A stretch of DNA of 64,000 nt from NCBI GenBank assembly GCA_037903475.1, contig JBAJFG010000002.1, positions 2,852,001 to 2,916,000 on the forward strand. The letters are read 5' to 3'. Origin of the DNA: Ancylostoma caninum (taxonomy: Eukaryota; Nematoda; Chromadorea; Rhabditida; Ancylostomatidae). Made by a program: the position numbers and the translations under genes. Under the pieces are notes generated by a model. The model was given only the letters and a program-made list of their open reading frames with translations, was not told where the DNA came from and did no database searches. Shown piece by piece: positions 1 through 11,985 of the stretch. Position 1 is the first letter of the stretch, and each line of letters opens with the position of its first letter.

Positions 1-466
1 TGCCTACTCAGATCATGAGGTATCCATACGCCAAACTTCCATGTCTTTCCGAAACGATGCAGATGGGCAGCTATAGTGTCACTGGCACTGACATTGGGGT
101 TCCTCTGCCAGCTCACGAGTGTCACGCCGCGCATCTTCTTCAACCAGCTCCAGGAGACGCTCGTCATCCACTTCGCTCGGCCTACCAGACCTTCGTATGT
201 CAACCAAGTCGAAGTTGCCATTTTTAAACTTGCAGAAACAAACTCGTGAGAGACAGTCGAAGCGCCCATTGCATCACATATATTCTTCGTTGCATCGCTT
301 GTGTTACTGTGTTTTCTGAATTCGTAAAGCAGAAGCAGACGAATCTGCTTGGAGTCAAGGACAATATCTTCAGCCATAACCGTAACGAGATGCGAAGTCA
401 AATTAGATGTAAGTAGACTATTTGACCAACCTTTATATACACAGGATGAAAAGTTTCAAATCAATC
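1..466. other. No gene recognised
   Basis: I see no coding exon with a recognisable domain, no clear repeat and no RNA gene here. The short open frames lack any family signature. Confidence 0.5.
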
Positions 467-470
467 TTAA

Positions 471-886
471 AGGCAGGGGTCCACCTCACATTCGTGTTTG
501 AGGTAATGGCAGATTCTGGATCTTCTCGACACTCTCAATCCAGCGGTATAAGTAATTTGTCTCAAAATGATGTTTAAACCCGTTTTACGGAACGGGGTCC
601 GTAACAGTTTGCCAAGCCGAGTTGACGTGTGAAGCCGTTGATCTTATCGATTGAACACGCCGATACTCGTTGACGAACGTTGCTGCCGTGGCAGGCAGCC
701 AGCACAGCGATCTGTTTTTTGGAGCGATTCACCTCCGGGCTCCAAAAATGTAGCCAGTTTGAACCTTTCAAAAATGGGGATTTTGTCAATTTCGAGTCTG
801 TTGATGTACATTACTGGGATCAATATGACCAGAAGGCCTACGATATGTCTTTAACTCCAGCAGCGGGATGAGGTGGGCATCTGCCT
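471..886. mobile_element. TTAA-flanked MITE (AGGCA-type ends), copy 1
   Basis: The element is bounded by TTAA at 467-470 and 887-890. Its left end reads AGGCAGGGGTCCACCTCA and its right end, reverse-complemented, reads AGGCAGATGCCCACCTCA, so the termini are inverted repeats with two mismatches over about 18 bp. TTAA target duplication is the hallmark of piggyBac-type transposition (established). No transposase is visible, so this is a non-autonomous element of about 416 bp. It abuts a second element at the shared TTAA 887-890. Confidence 0.7.
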
Positions 887-890
887 TTAA

Positions 891-1400
891 AGGCAAAGTT
901 CGGGGAAAATTCCGTCTCCCGAATTTCAAATGGATTCGTAGCCCACGGCGACGCCTTGAACGAAAACTCTAGAAAAATCCCTGAAAAAGTCCCACAACAA
1001 ATGCTTTCCATCGACCAATTTCTTTACGGCTTTTGCGAGTTTGCGGCATCCATGCTTTCAAATGACGTTATACGGCGCGCCCTACGTGCTGTCGTTGTGG
1101 TGTCGTAGGGAAAAATCGTATTGAAGCGACCAGTAGTCCGTTTGATGGGGTGGGGAAGCTTTCACTAAGTGTCTAGGCTCTATGTGTCCGACCGTCCAGT
1201 GTTGTTGAGTGTTCACGCGCGCCTGCGTTTGTGGGTTGGAGCGCGTCTTCCCACAGCTACCGTAATCCTCGAACGTTTTGGGCTATTTCTAGCTATAGAG
1301 CTTGTACTGAGGTCTCAAACTTGAGGTACGTGTTACACATATGGTTTGGACTCCAGAGAGCAAAAAACCTAGTTAGGCAAGTTTTGACCGGACCTTGCCT
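891..1400. mobile_element. TTAA-flanked MITE (AGGCA-type ends), copy 2
   Basis: The element is bounded by TTAA at 887-890 and 1401-1404. Its left end reads AGGCAAAGTTCGGGGAAAA and its reverse-complemented right end AGGCAAGGTCCGGTCAAAA, an imperfect inverted pair that differs from the neighbouring copy. It is about 510 bp and encodes nothing recognisable. It shares the middle TTAA with the element on its left. Confidence 0.6.
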
Positions 1401-1404
1401 TTAA

Positions 1405-2003
1405 GATGCATGATACTAAACTATGTGGCGGGAAACTTTTCTGACAACCTGATATATGATGTGCTTCTTCTACTGTGGAAATCTCTGCCGTCAATAACAT
1501 AATGCAGAGGCATGAACGTTAGGCAAGCAAGTGTTGCAAATACCTTGTTCGCTCAACCGTTAATGGCTTTGCTTCAAAAAAGTAACGCAGCTCGACAAGG
1601 TAATTTGCAGACTGTTAAAATTATCGGGATTAGCAGAAAGTAATGGGAGAATTGGAATGCAAGGGTGATTTTTCTTTCTAACCTTCTTTGGAATTTTTTT
1701 CCAGAAAACTGCGTTTGCACCGTTAGAATGAAGGAGATTGCTCCACAGTTTGAGAAGAAAGTCAGTTCTCTTTTTGTAATAACTGTAGAGGCGGCATACA
1801 AATATACAGAGAATTCCTGTTCTAAAAGTACTCCAAACAACGAACTAGTAAGTATGTACATATCCACTTAATTAGGCATTGCTTTGCTTTTTTCCGCATC
1901 ATGTTGCATCCAATTCATGCTGTTATAAAGGCTTTCGTAATGCGGAGTTGCAACACATTCTTTCCAAAGCACAGAACTTTACCAGTACCAGTATCATAGT
2001 TGT
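1405..2003. other. Presumed 3' part of the 7TM receptor gene, unresolved
   Basis: On the minus strand about 1,700-1,830 has an acceptor-like TTTTAG followed by an open stretch with a hydrophobic TGILCIFV core and a basic YYKKR tail, which could be the end of TM5 and the third intracellular loop of the receptor encoded just upstream. I could not build a phase-consistent gene model through it, so it is left unassigned. Confidence 0.25.
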
Positions 2004-2005
2004 AC

Positions 2006-2445
2006 CTTAACGGGACAAGTATGGCAGCGAGTAGATCTCCGACAATCACCACGTACATCATAGCTTGAGCACAAAGGGCAAATGTGTAAGGCAGAATCCA
2101 CTTAAAACACTCGTCTTGTCGAGGAAGCTGATGCGAGATGCTGAAAAGAAAAGGAATTGCGACGGCCTTATAGAGATAGAATCACCTTTGAAAGTTACCT
2201 GTAAGTTAAATTCACCCACTGAGAGGATATACATACGATGTGATAACCTGCTAAACTCGCTAGGAGCAGACCTGAAAATCCTTCTCTGCTTCCGGATTTT
2301 CCCATGCTCCACTGAAAAATTCCTTACCATGTTTCTTGCGGAGATGTCGTTTTCTGTACGTTGCCCAAATGATGTTGAAGTTGCCGAACAATCCAAGTCC
2401 ATAGAAAACTACGATTATCACGCTTATCGAGTAGAAGTAGACCAT
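2006..2445 (-). CDS. Nematode 7TM chemoreceptor-type GPCR, SRSX-like (partial, 3 exons)
   Basis: Three minus-strand exons join in phase: 2445-2328, 2271-2199 and 2140-about 2006. Introns are 56 and 58 bp with GT donors and TTTTCAG acceptors. The product opens with a TM1-like helix containing GLFGN, the asparagine motif of TM1 in SRSX and rhodopsin-like receptors, followed by a basic loop (RKRHLRKK). A second helix follows, then a TM3-like segment with QAMMYVVIVGDLLAAI at the position of the receptor DRL/DRY-like motif, ending VPLR. The first in-frame ATG of exon 1 is at 2443-2445; the true start could lie upstream. TM4-TM7 are not resolved, so the gene is incomplete here or decayed downstream. 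Such receptors act in the sensory neuron membrane (family knowledge); the ligand is unknown. Exon 3 may read on to about 1990 if a later donor is used. SRSX rather than another serpentine family is inference. Confidence 0.68.
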
Positions 2446-4481
2446 ATGCCTTGCTTCTGGAATATTGAGATTACCAGGAGCAGGCACGCTTCCGGATTAG
2501 TATGAATCGGTTGGGCGTGTGCTGCCAACCACTTAGGGTGGATATGGGCACACGCTCAATCGAGCCAGCTAGTTCCTCATGGATGTCTCAAGATGGCATC
2601 ATTCGTTTGACATCAACAAACTCGGAAATAACAGAAAATTTCCCTTCGATTATGTGTCAGAGAATTTTAAAAAAAATGTATCATTCTCCGGGATTTTGTG
2701 GCCAAGTATTTATGGATAAGCATTACTACTGCTCTTGATGAACATTAGAACTCGATGCCGAGGAAAGACCACTTCTATAGAGCGAATTCTTAACGAGTAG
2801 TTGTAAATTCTCAATAGCATTTTGTTGTGTGAGCGCTGATTTTTTCCGAGACCATCAAACTGCCAAACAAGGGGATGAGAGAAGAAACAAAGTGAGCCGT
2901 TCCCGAGGAGATTTTCCTTCCTGAGAAGGGAGCAAAGGTTCGACACAAATTTGAACAGGATTGAAAGTCGTAGTTTGGTTTCTGTAATGAACTCCAAATC
3001 GTGATAGCTACGATAGGATACAAACTTATCACGAATTTTTGTAGTGCAGATTGCGTTAGGGAAACATCATATCCAGTATAAATTCATTATTGAAAACATT
3101 CATGAAACTGAAGGCATTCATATGCCGAAGATCTCAAATCCAGGTCTGTCGCCAACGAGTGGATTAAAGCAAGGATCCGATAATGAAGGCATTTAAGGGA
3201 GAACGGAAATATCATCATGCGACTGAGATCCGTTCTCGTCTCGGCCTGCCCCACACATCTAGCGAAATTAATAAGAAATTGTGACCATATCATCTCCCCC
3301 CGCATATTGAGATGACAAGAAAAAGTTTTGCAAGAGAATTACGTCAACTAGTTGTCTAATCAAAGGCATATTCATATGTATTTTCAGATATAAGGTTGCG
3401 GGGTCAATGACCATTTATAAAGGATGGTCCTACTGAACTGAAGTAAAAGCTTGCGAATCATCATTTTTGAGTACGGCACATTAATCCATCGCGAGGCTTC
3501 GAGCGTTCATAACTTTCTCAAAAACGGAGTTGCCCCGATTTCTCAAGAACTGGAGGATTACGTGTGTTATGGCGGATCTATAGTATTGCAAGGTGACAAA
3601 AATGTCTTTGACTGAACTTTACAGGCCATAAAGACTCTTTTATGTCGGAGAAAGATTAAAATTCCACAGGGGCTAACAAAATGCATACAATTCAATGAGC
3701 ATCATCTAGACCCTTCGAAAATCTTCAGTGGTCTCGATAAAGGCTTAAACCTGCATCTCCACAGGGTCAATTCTACCATTTCTCATAGAGTTTCAAGTAG
3801 AAGTCTTGTAATGATGTAAGAGCGAATCAAAAGTTTACCCCACAAGAGCCCTATATATGCATATCTACCAACGTGGTATTGAGAGAATAGTATAAGCACC
3901 CGTGAATGTGTTAGGAGCACCGAAGTAAGCTTCTGAGTGGTGTCGCATGGTTCCTCCCTTATAAGCAGATACGGAGTTTCTTTAAAAAGCAGTTCTCATA
4001 AATGTTATATACGGTTTTACTGAGCGAAAAATGTAATCATGGATACTGTTAGTGATATACTATGCACTAATTTACCCTCTATATTTCAGCGAAAACTGCT
4101 GCAAAGGAGTTCTTTGTAGTTCTTCGTGGAACAACACCAATAGTGAATATTAATAGCAATCAAACTGTCTCTTCCTCGAGCCTGTGACAAATTATTGTCT
4201 TCCAACGTAGTTTTTACTCGAATTTTTAAATTCCACAGAACCACCGAATCTTTGAGACTTGGACCTTTCAGATTTTTTGAAGACACCAATTTTTCAAATA
4301 TTTAAATTCCCGGATCTTCTCACAACATTCACACCACACGAGTTTTCAAGTAGTCGAATTTTGGAAGATTCACGAACCCCCGAATTTGCGAATACATATT
4401 TACATGCCCATCTTGCGAAAAATCTAAGAATTTGTGTGAGAAAAATGTTTGCCAGCGATAGTGGGCATGAAACCTTTCATG
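2446..4481. other. No gene recognised
   Basis: This stretch is AT-rich. Several short open frames exist on both strands but none shows a domain or a phase-consistent exon chain. About 4,280-4,400 carries TTCGAA/CGAATTT-rich sequence related in style to the dispersed repeat at 21.05 and 31.2 kb. Confidence 0.4.
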
Positions 4482-4483
4482 TA

Positions 4484-5372
4484 TTGGGTTGGGGAATAAG
4501 TTCGTTCGGTTTTTTCAATTTGTTTTTTCACGGCGACTTTAACTTTCCTTGATCGGCAGTAATAGTCTATTTTGAAGCCCTTGATTTGCTCTTTCTGAAT
4601 GTCGTAACATCATTCCTGAATTTTCGTTTTACCCTGCTTTCTACCGCATGGATTTGTGACCACCCAAGTCGACAAAATTGAACCTCCCCGCAACCGACAA
4701 CCGTTCGACTTCAATCGTGGATCAAATGTGGCTTAATTGGCTAGGGAAATCAATGGCGTTTGGAGAGGAATCTCTACTGATGAAAGGACAGCATAGAAGT
4801 GGTGAACCCAATTCAGACAGGGCAAATTTGGCTTTAAAGTTGTTTCTGTTTTGGACGCCCATTTTGTAGGAAATAAAGGCGATTATCCGCTAAGGTTGCT
4901 TCAGATGTAAGGAAGAACCACTACTGGTGCTAACTCTCAACAATGTATAAGTTTAGCTAACGCATTCCGTGCAAAACCTTAAAATGCTGGATAAGTGGTG
5001 ATCGTCCACATTGGGTATGCTCGACTCCTCTGTACAAATTTCACCAAAATGACAAGCAAAAATCTCAAATGTAGGGAATTTTTACCACTACCGACTCTTC
5101 TGGTCTAGTTCAGTCATACATAGCTTATTTTGTTCGGTTCCCAATTAATTTGATAAACTTCATCCAAGAGTTGCGGTTGCGGGCTACAATTTTAGTCGTC
5201 TCAAACAAAGAAATTTTTCGTAGACTTGGAGCTGACAAGCAGCCTTGTGCCTGGCAGCATTAATAGAGGAGGAAATGCGCTACGCTACCCATTTAGTGTG
5301 GTTTACAATGATGGTGGAAAATGGTGGTTTCTATGCTCATGAAAAACCGAACGAACTTATTCCCCAACCCAA
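4484..5372. mobile_element. Mariner-like TIR element, about 0.9 kb, non-autonomous
   Basis: TA dinucleotides at 4482-4483 and 5373-5374 flank inverted termini that match over about 30 bp: left begins TTGGGTTGGGGAATAAGTTC and the right end is its reverse complement. TA duplication with such ends is typical of Tc1/mariner transposons. The interior has no clear D,D-type transposase, so this is a deletion derivative or MITE. Confidence 0.8.
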
Positions 5373-5374
5373 TA

Positions 5375-8332
5375 GTAGCAAATTTCACTTATCGCTTGTC
5401 CCATTCTTCTGGAATCTACTCTGTAATACATACCTTTTGGTGCATCCAAGCAAATGAGTAAATCACTGAAGAAATAAATAAATAGATAAAAATTAACTTG
5501 CTGCTTTTGAAAAATCCCAACAGTCAATTTCTTATGATAAGAAGCTTGTACCGCCAAAGGATCGATTATTCATGGGCTTCAGGAGTGCAAATGGCTAAAC
5601 TTCCTGCTAGCTCGAGATCGTCAATTTTTTTCTGAAACTTGAAATCACTTGGAAGGATTATGAAGTGGATCAGATTATACACCAATAAAGTGGATTTTTT
5701 CTTTAAAGGCAACACTCACACCGAAAAGAAGTTCTCTCGCAGTTGTGCTTACGGTTCGCTTTTTTTTTACACTTCAATACATCCCCTTGCGGATATATCG
5801 AAATGATCAATTTCGCTTCTCAGAACATTTGAGGAAGAGAAGGAATTGACTTTCAAACTTTTCGTCTAGCGCTTTGTACGCTCGATGCATAATTCACAAC
5901 CTAAGAACGTAAAGTTATAATGTTCGGATTCCCTCCCTTTCAAGGGTTTTATTAGAGCAAGACTAGCTCTAAGTAATGCGTGGTAGTGGTCTCAGCAAAC
6001 ATGAAATTCGTCTGAAGTTGCACCGTGAAAATTGGAAAAAATGAAAATGTGCCCAATCGTCAATTTTTCAAAAGCATCGTAGAGCAGTAGTTTCCCTACA
6101 CACACTTTCCACACGGCCGGTTCATAGAAATCCGGTAGTGGCTTTATCCATTTACTCACTTTCAGGCTCGTTAATTCAGTGTTTAACAGAGGGACGCGGA
6201 GGGGCGACCCCGGGTCGCCCGGGGGCACCCATTTGCTACTGGCCGCGGAGCGAACCGTATTTTAGGGTGCCATCAGTTGGAGTGTAACTGCAAAAGGAAT
6301 CACTCCGAATCCTGCAGTTACTCGAGTAATAACACTCGTACGCATGTACAAATGCTCCCATCGTGTTCCACCCCGCCCCATTCTCTCTGATCGTGGGCGG
6401 CTGTTTCTCAGCTGATACAGGTTCGATCAGTATTTTTTGGATAGCGGTGATCCTTTCCGCGCCTCGGCGGCCGCACCGATCTCAGGCGATAGATCTCGTA
6501 CAAATGGACATGTATTGGCGAAATACAGCATAGTATCTCTCGTAAACGTAGGATTTCTTGATGGTCTTTCTTCTACTACGAGCACTGGAGTACCTTTCAC
6601 AGTAGAATCTCATGAAGAAAAATCGACGACGTTTTTTTTTTTTTATCGTGAATACTGTCTTTATGGTGCATCACATCCTTTCGTCCGCGTGTAGCTGTTA
6701 TATGCACATGATGCATCATGCTAAATGTGCTCTTCATGACCATAAAATATTCTCCTGTAGCCAGGTGGTGCAAATTATGCATTATCAGGAAAGTGTTCGC
6801 TGACCACCCACGCTTACCAAGCAAATGTATGCTCGGTAAGCAATGTTTTAATGCCTTTGCGCGACAATTGAAGGAAACGAGCAATGATAGAAAATATGTG
6901 GATATTGACAGGGAAAATTATGTTTGGTATTATGGTTGTTTTACCGCAAATAAGCTTCTACCCGTCTTTCAACGTCAATAAGCTTCTATCCGTCTTGGCA
7001 ACATCATCTGAGCACTGCTTGTTACTTCGTTTGTCATCAGTTCGAGTTAATATTGAAACAAAACTCTTTAAACTAGAACTCTGAGCTATGCAGTGTGGAC
7101 ATGAAAACCACTAGAGCCCTCGGAAATTTCATGTAAAGATTGAACTCCATAGCTGAAGGTTATCTAGTAGAAAAGAGTATTTACGAAGTAATTGTTGGAG
7201 GTGCGGTGTAGTAGGCATGAATTAGGATAGAGTGCGGAATAGTTTTAATAGGAAAATTAAATCAAAACCGCTAATTCTGGGGAGTCCAATTGGCTTCACC
7301 TAAAAGATCTTTCTCTTTGGCAGCCAGCATAGCTCGCGTAAGTGCAGCTGCAAGACTCTAAAAATTGGTAGCATGCGAGTGTACAAAGAAAGGCGCGCGT
7401 ACAAAGGCGCAGAGTGTTGAAAAAAAAGTGGAAAAAACTGATGAATTGGACTGGGACCCTAACTAGAACATTTCATTGTCGCTAAAATGGAATTTAATTG
7501 GCAAAGAAGTTGCGAAGCACAAGTGTGCAGTAGAGATATTAGTATGGCAACTAAGTCCTTAGGCTTGTCGATATGCAATAATTAAAAATCACGTAGATAG
7601 ATGGCCATCCAAGCCACGCATAATTTGGATGTGCAGTGCCTTCCCAATTTTCTGATAGCTTCTCTGTTCGCTATGATCAGGATTTGGCTGGTCCAGTTCA
7701 TAGAATTGCATGACACGTGTTTAGAGGTTAGAAATCTCTACAAGTCGCTGCTTATCTAATTGATGATTAAGTAATCAGTGCAAGTATTATGTAATTAGGG
7801 TAACATCCATAAACAGGAAATCTAAAGGAAACTCCCCGGCCCCTCAATGTTTCGCCAAAGTCTGAGCTAAATCACTAGCGTCTTCAAACGTGCGGTTATC
7901 ATTTATGTTCGATTACGTTTCTCTCAATTTGCGTAGTGTGCTCCCAATGGGATTTTTTCCTTTGTAAACTAGAGAATTATAGTTTGCTAAAACATGGCAA
8001 ATTTCTATTATCCTCCTAGATGCTTGAGCAGAGCTCACAATTTTGTCGTTTGCTTTCATAAGCACAGACTTTTCTTCGAAGTCAATTACGCTATCACATA
8101 TAGCTTCTTCTGAGCAGTGGCATTGAATTCTCCTTTAGTTATGAGCTACTGCAAGGAATACATTACTCATTGCTGCGAAAAAGCGTTGCTCTCATAAAAA
8201 CTTAAGAAATTCACTCTGGCAAACTCCAAAACTTTCTGTCATTTACTAATCTCACTGGAGAAATAATTGAAACAACAAGGATGCAGTGCAGGACACTCCT
8301 AGTTTGAAAGACCAGCGGCCCTTGCTATCACG
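5375..8332. other. No gene recognised; minor repeat ends only
   Basis: I found no exon with a family signature in this 3-kb stretch. It contains an isolated AGGCA-type repeat end at 5.70 kb, a GC-rich self-complementary patch at about 6,200-6,225 (core GGGCGACCCCGGGTCGCCC), and a short direct repeat (AATAAGCTTCTA twice near 6,949 and 6,978). Confidence 0.4.
5703..5730. repeat. Isolated end of a TTAA/AGGCA MITE
   Basis: TTAA at 5703-5706 is followed by AGGCAACACTCACACCG, closely resembling the ends of the 26.56-kb element. I could not find the partner end, so this is a fragment. Confidence 0.45.
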
Positions 8333-8333
8333 T

Positions 8334-8374
8334 GATTTATTTATTTATTTATTTATTTATTCATTTATTTATTT
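8334..8374. repeat. (TTTA)n microsatellite, possible LINE tail
   Basis: About ten TTTA repeats with one CATT interruption. Read on the minus strand this is an (AATA)n run, the kind of tail found at the 3' end of some non-LTR elements, and a minus-strand LINE lies upstream at 9.25-11.7 kb. The link is inference. Confidence 0.6.
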
Positions 8375-8646
8375 CATTGCACTCTATGGTGCGCCTTACA
8401 ATCACCAAAGAAAGAGAACAAATCAAACGCTAAAGTTGCATTACTATACCTTCGACACAAGAGAACTCGCGAGTGAGCTGGAGCTGAATTGACCGAAAAT
8501 AGTAAACGAAACCGGAAGTAGGTATCTTTGAAGCCAAATGCCCTGTGCCATGCACGCCACCTTATTCTACAGTCCACATCAGCTGGCTAGATGCCCTTTT
8601 CCCATAAGGGGTCATTGGACCATGACGGAACTTCGGCACACGAGGG

Positions 8647-8853
8647 GTGTGTATCATCGTGAGGGAAAACGAGGAGGAGACTTCCCGCCCTTCACGATCA
8701 ACTCGTCCTCGGTCACATTCAAATTTTGCATGGTTATCTATACTGGAATCGCGCGCGAAGAGAACGAGTCAGCACTCAAGGGCGGGACGAGGATTTGAAA
8801 GAACTAATCGCGGAACCGTAACACGTCCCGTTTTCCCTCACGATGATACACAC
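8647..8853. repeat. Inverted repeat with 25-bp perfect arms
   Basis: Positions 8647-8671 and 8829-8853 are exact reverse complements (starting GTGTGTATCATCGTGAGGG), separated by about 157 bp. Copies of CACACGAG lie outside both arms. It is most likely a small MITE. Confidence 0.7.
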
Positions 8854-9250
8854 CCGCACACGAGTATACCAGCGTCCTCGTAAAACCGTCAAGGTGGACC
8901 GGATTAGTGGGCAGGGCAAGCCAGAGAAAATAGGCTTACATCACCTATACCGTTAGCTACTAGTAGAGGCTGGGCGATGCTATCGAAAAAGCAGGCGAGA
9001 GTTTTCTTGGGAAGGAACATGAAAACACTGATAAAACTAGGTGTTAGTACCATGGAAGGAAACGAACATCTAACATTCAGGAAATGTTCTACTGTTAGAA
9101 TGATAGTATGAGAAGCAGAACTGAATCGGAGTATTAGCTGACGACAAACAAAGCCATTTTGACCAAACGCAGGCTTGAAAATGCAATTTCTGTAAAACAA
9201 AACATCAAAAAACAGCTCAAAGAGAATAAAATAACTGAAGAACACTTTCT

Positions 9251-11737
9251 TCAGGCACAGCAGTCTTGTAGTTTTAGTGTTTCCGCAAAGTCAAGTTTCC
9301 CAATCTTTTTCCTAAATTCCGCAGTACTATGTGAATTCAAAATGTCAAGAGGTAGGATGTTCAGCCACCTTGCACCGCGATTAAATGTTGAATAGAAAAC
9401 TACATTGTTGTTGGTAACACCTTTTCCCTTACAGCGCAAAGCCAGACCACCTGCGCGCCCGTATGTGGGGCGGAACACCCAATATTTACTTGTCTTTAAC
9501 TTTAATTCAGAACGTAGCACTCGAAAACAGAATAAAAATAGAACGTCATCTAGTACTCTACGATAATACAGGCTATGAAGCCCCAGTTGCTTCAGCCTAG
9601 TTCCATAACAAGGCAAAGTGGAATTTGTAGTGGTGGTCATCATTCTATGGCAGAGGATTCTAGTGAAGGTCTGCTGAACTCTTTCTATTTTTGCATCCAT
9701 TCTTTTTCGTGAAAGGGCTCCAAATCTGAGCGCAGTATTCTAAGTGAGGTAGCACATATGACTTGTATAACTTGATAAGGATGCCTTTATCACTGCATCG
9801 TATGTTTCGAAGGATGATGAAGAGGACAGTGAACGCTTTCTTGACCACATGATTGATATGAATGGCAAAATTCAATTTATTGTCTAGGCACAGCCCCAAA
9901 TCTTTGACTTGAGAACTTTCTCTGAGAAGAGCATCGTTAAGCCGGTATTTTCCACCAGAGGTTCTGCCTACACTACCGGCCGCGTAATCTCAAAAATTTG
10001 CGCGATTTCGCGAGAAATCGCATACTTTGCGAGATTTTCCTATAACTTGGCTGGATGTTGTCTTTTTTGAAAACCAAACATAACACGGTATTGTGCGTGT
10101 CCTTCTCTACCTATCTGCGGCATCGGCTCCAGAAATGGGTCACTCGTTAACTGGTAGGCTGCGTGGCCCCTTTTTTCCGCGTGTTTCCCCTGTGGCACTC
10201 TACCACATGACCAATTAAGACCAATTAACGCTTGATTTTTTGGTTACAAACTAACTTTTCCTGGGGAAGTCTTTACCAACAGATATTATTCGAGTCGTAC
10301 AGGTGAGTTCACAAGCATCATTTTGATATCTCACTCGGTTTCAAAATTTCAAAAAAAATTCATGTGGCGATTGGCTACGAATTGTAAATATTTCCGTGAT
10401 TTCTTTATGGTAAGACAAGAAATCACTTGAACAATATCCATAGTCATATTCTGAGTTCCTTTCACCTGAGCACTTGCGAAGAAAATATACTTGAACATCA
10501 GCTAATTTTTTTTCAATTTATGGAATGAGTTCAGTTCAAGTACATTTTTTCGCAGGCCACATTGCTTAGGTGAAAGGAACTCAGGATATGACTATGAATA
10601 TAATTGAAGTGATTTCTTGTCTTACCATAAAGAAATCACGGAAAAATTTGCAATTCGTAGCCAATCGCCGCATGAATTTTTTTTGAAATTTTGAAACCGA
10701 GTGAGATATCGAAATGATGCTTGTGAACTCACCTGTACGACTCGAATAATATCTGTTGGTGAAGACTTCTCCAGGAAAAGTTAGTTTCTAACTAGAAAAT
10801 CAAGCGTTAATTGGTCATAATTGGTCATGTGGTAGAGTGCCACAGGGGAAACACGCGGAAAAAAAAGAGGTCACGCAGCCTGCAAGTTAACGAATGACCT
10901 ATTTCTGGAGCCGATACTGCAGATAGGTAGAGGACGACACGCACAATACCGTGGTATGTTTGGTTTTCAAAAAAGGCAATTTTCAGCTAAGTTATAGGAA
11001 AATCTCGCAAAGTATGCGATTTCTCGCGAAATCGAGCAAATTTTTGAGATTAAGCGGCCGCTAGTGTATATGAAAGACAGTGGATTTTTCCACATTCAAG
11101 TGTACTTCATGAGCGGTAGTCCTGTCTGTTACCCTCTGTAGTGATTCCGATAATGCAAGTTGAAATTCGTCTCTGGTTTGTTCATTGTAGCTACCGTAAA
11201 TCTTTACATCATCTGCAAACATCTGAATTCTCACTGATGTGTGAGTCTTAATGGCCTGTGGAAAATTGTGACAATATATTAAAAAGAGTAAGGGTGATAG
11301 GACTCCGCCTTGAGGCACGCCACTGGGACAACGAAAAGATTCTGAGACGGAGTTTCCTACTTTAACGTACAGACGCCTCCCAGATAGGTAATCCTGCAGC
11401 CACATCAAAAGCTGACAGTTCACACCAAGTCGTTGAATTTTGGATAATAGCTTGTAATGGCTAACTTTGTCAAAGGCTTATGACAGATCCAGGTAAATAA
11501 CATCAACAGAATTTTTGGCGTCCAGAGCGGTGATCCAGTCAAAAACACTGTCAGCAAGCTGGGTAGTTGTAGATGCGCCAAGTCAAAAACCTTGTTGCTC
11601 AGGTGGAATTAGCTTAATCTTTGTCATCCAAGCTGAGATCTTGCTACGAATTATTTTCTCTAATAGAAGACCAGCGCCTGTTGTGGTCCATACTTCGGTT
11701 ATTACCTGTTGTTATATATATTTATTACATAAGATAT
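9251..11737 (-). mobile_element. Non-LTR retrotransposon (LINE) RT fragment, CR1/Jockey-like, split by a fold-back element
   Basis: On the minus strand about 11,700-11,070 encodes the palm of a reverse transcriptase: an AFDKVSHYKLL-type motif, then GVPQGGVLSPLLF and the catalytic FADD box, followed by a thumb region. The frame is cut at 11,068 by the 9,971-11,066 fold-back element and resumes in frame at 9,968 with KDLGLCLDNKLNF, HLEYCAQIWSP and a C-terminal region ending at 9,251. In-frame stops occur in the upstream part (about 11,480-11,590), and about 9,700 shows a frame change between the two C-terminal pieces, so the copy is inactive. N-terminal and endonuclease parts are missing. The CR1/Jockey assignment rests on motif style only. 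Confidence 0.85.
9971..11066. mobile_element. 1.1-kb palindromic fold-back element
   Basis: The two halves are near-perfect reverse complements (arms of about 530 bp, roughly 93% identical by eye) around a centre near 10,515 with a spacer of about 35 bp. Ends read CACTACCGGCCGC and, reverse-complemented, CACTAGCGGCCGC. TA at 9969-9970 and 11067-11068 appears to be the target duplication, and the LINE frame is continuous across the site when one TA is kept. There is no coding capacity. Architecture resembles the C. elegans fold-back elements Tc4/Tc6, although Tc4 has a different target site. Confidence 0.88.
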
Positions 11738-11985
11738 AACTTATGCAATCATACTACACGAACCAAGCAACTCAACCAATGAAACGAACAAAACTCACGA
11801 ACAACAAAGGCATTAAAAAATACCAATCGCACCAAAACTTAGAAGCACATGCCACATCACGGACTGAGACATTGATCAAGGAGTTTTTTAAAAGTGTTGC
11901 AGCCAATGGGGATTTGATGATTTCTGCAAAATTTCTCGAATTTTGGAACAGTTCTATGCACAAAAAATAGCGCCTACAATTACGC

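Noticed and set aside
6410..6440. Possible tRNA B box (GGTTCGATC) near 6,419
   Set aside because: No A box, acceptor stem or anticodon arm can be drawn around it.
7500..8330. CRISPR-like or other regular array
   Set aside because: No regularly spaced repeats of 20-50 bp with unique spacers are present here or elsewhere; tandem arrays in the window have no spacers.
9971..11066. CACTA (En/Spm) superfamily transposon because of CACTA ends
   Set aside because: CACTA elements usually make 2-3 bp duplications of varied sequence and carry subterminal repeats; here TA flanks a full-length palindrome, closer to nematode fold-back elements. The five-base similarity is weak.
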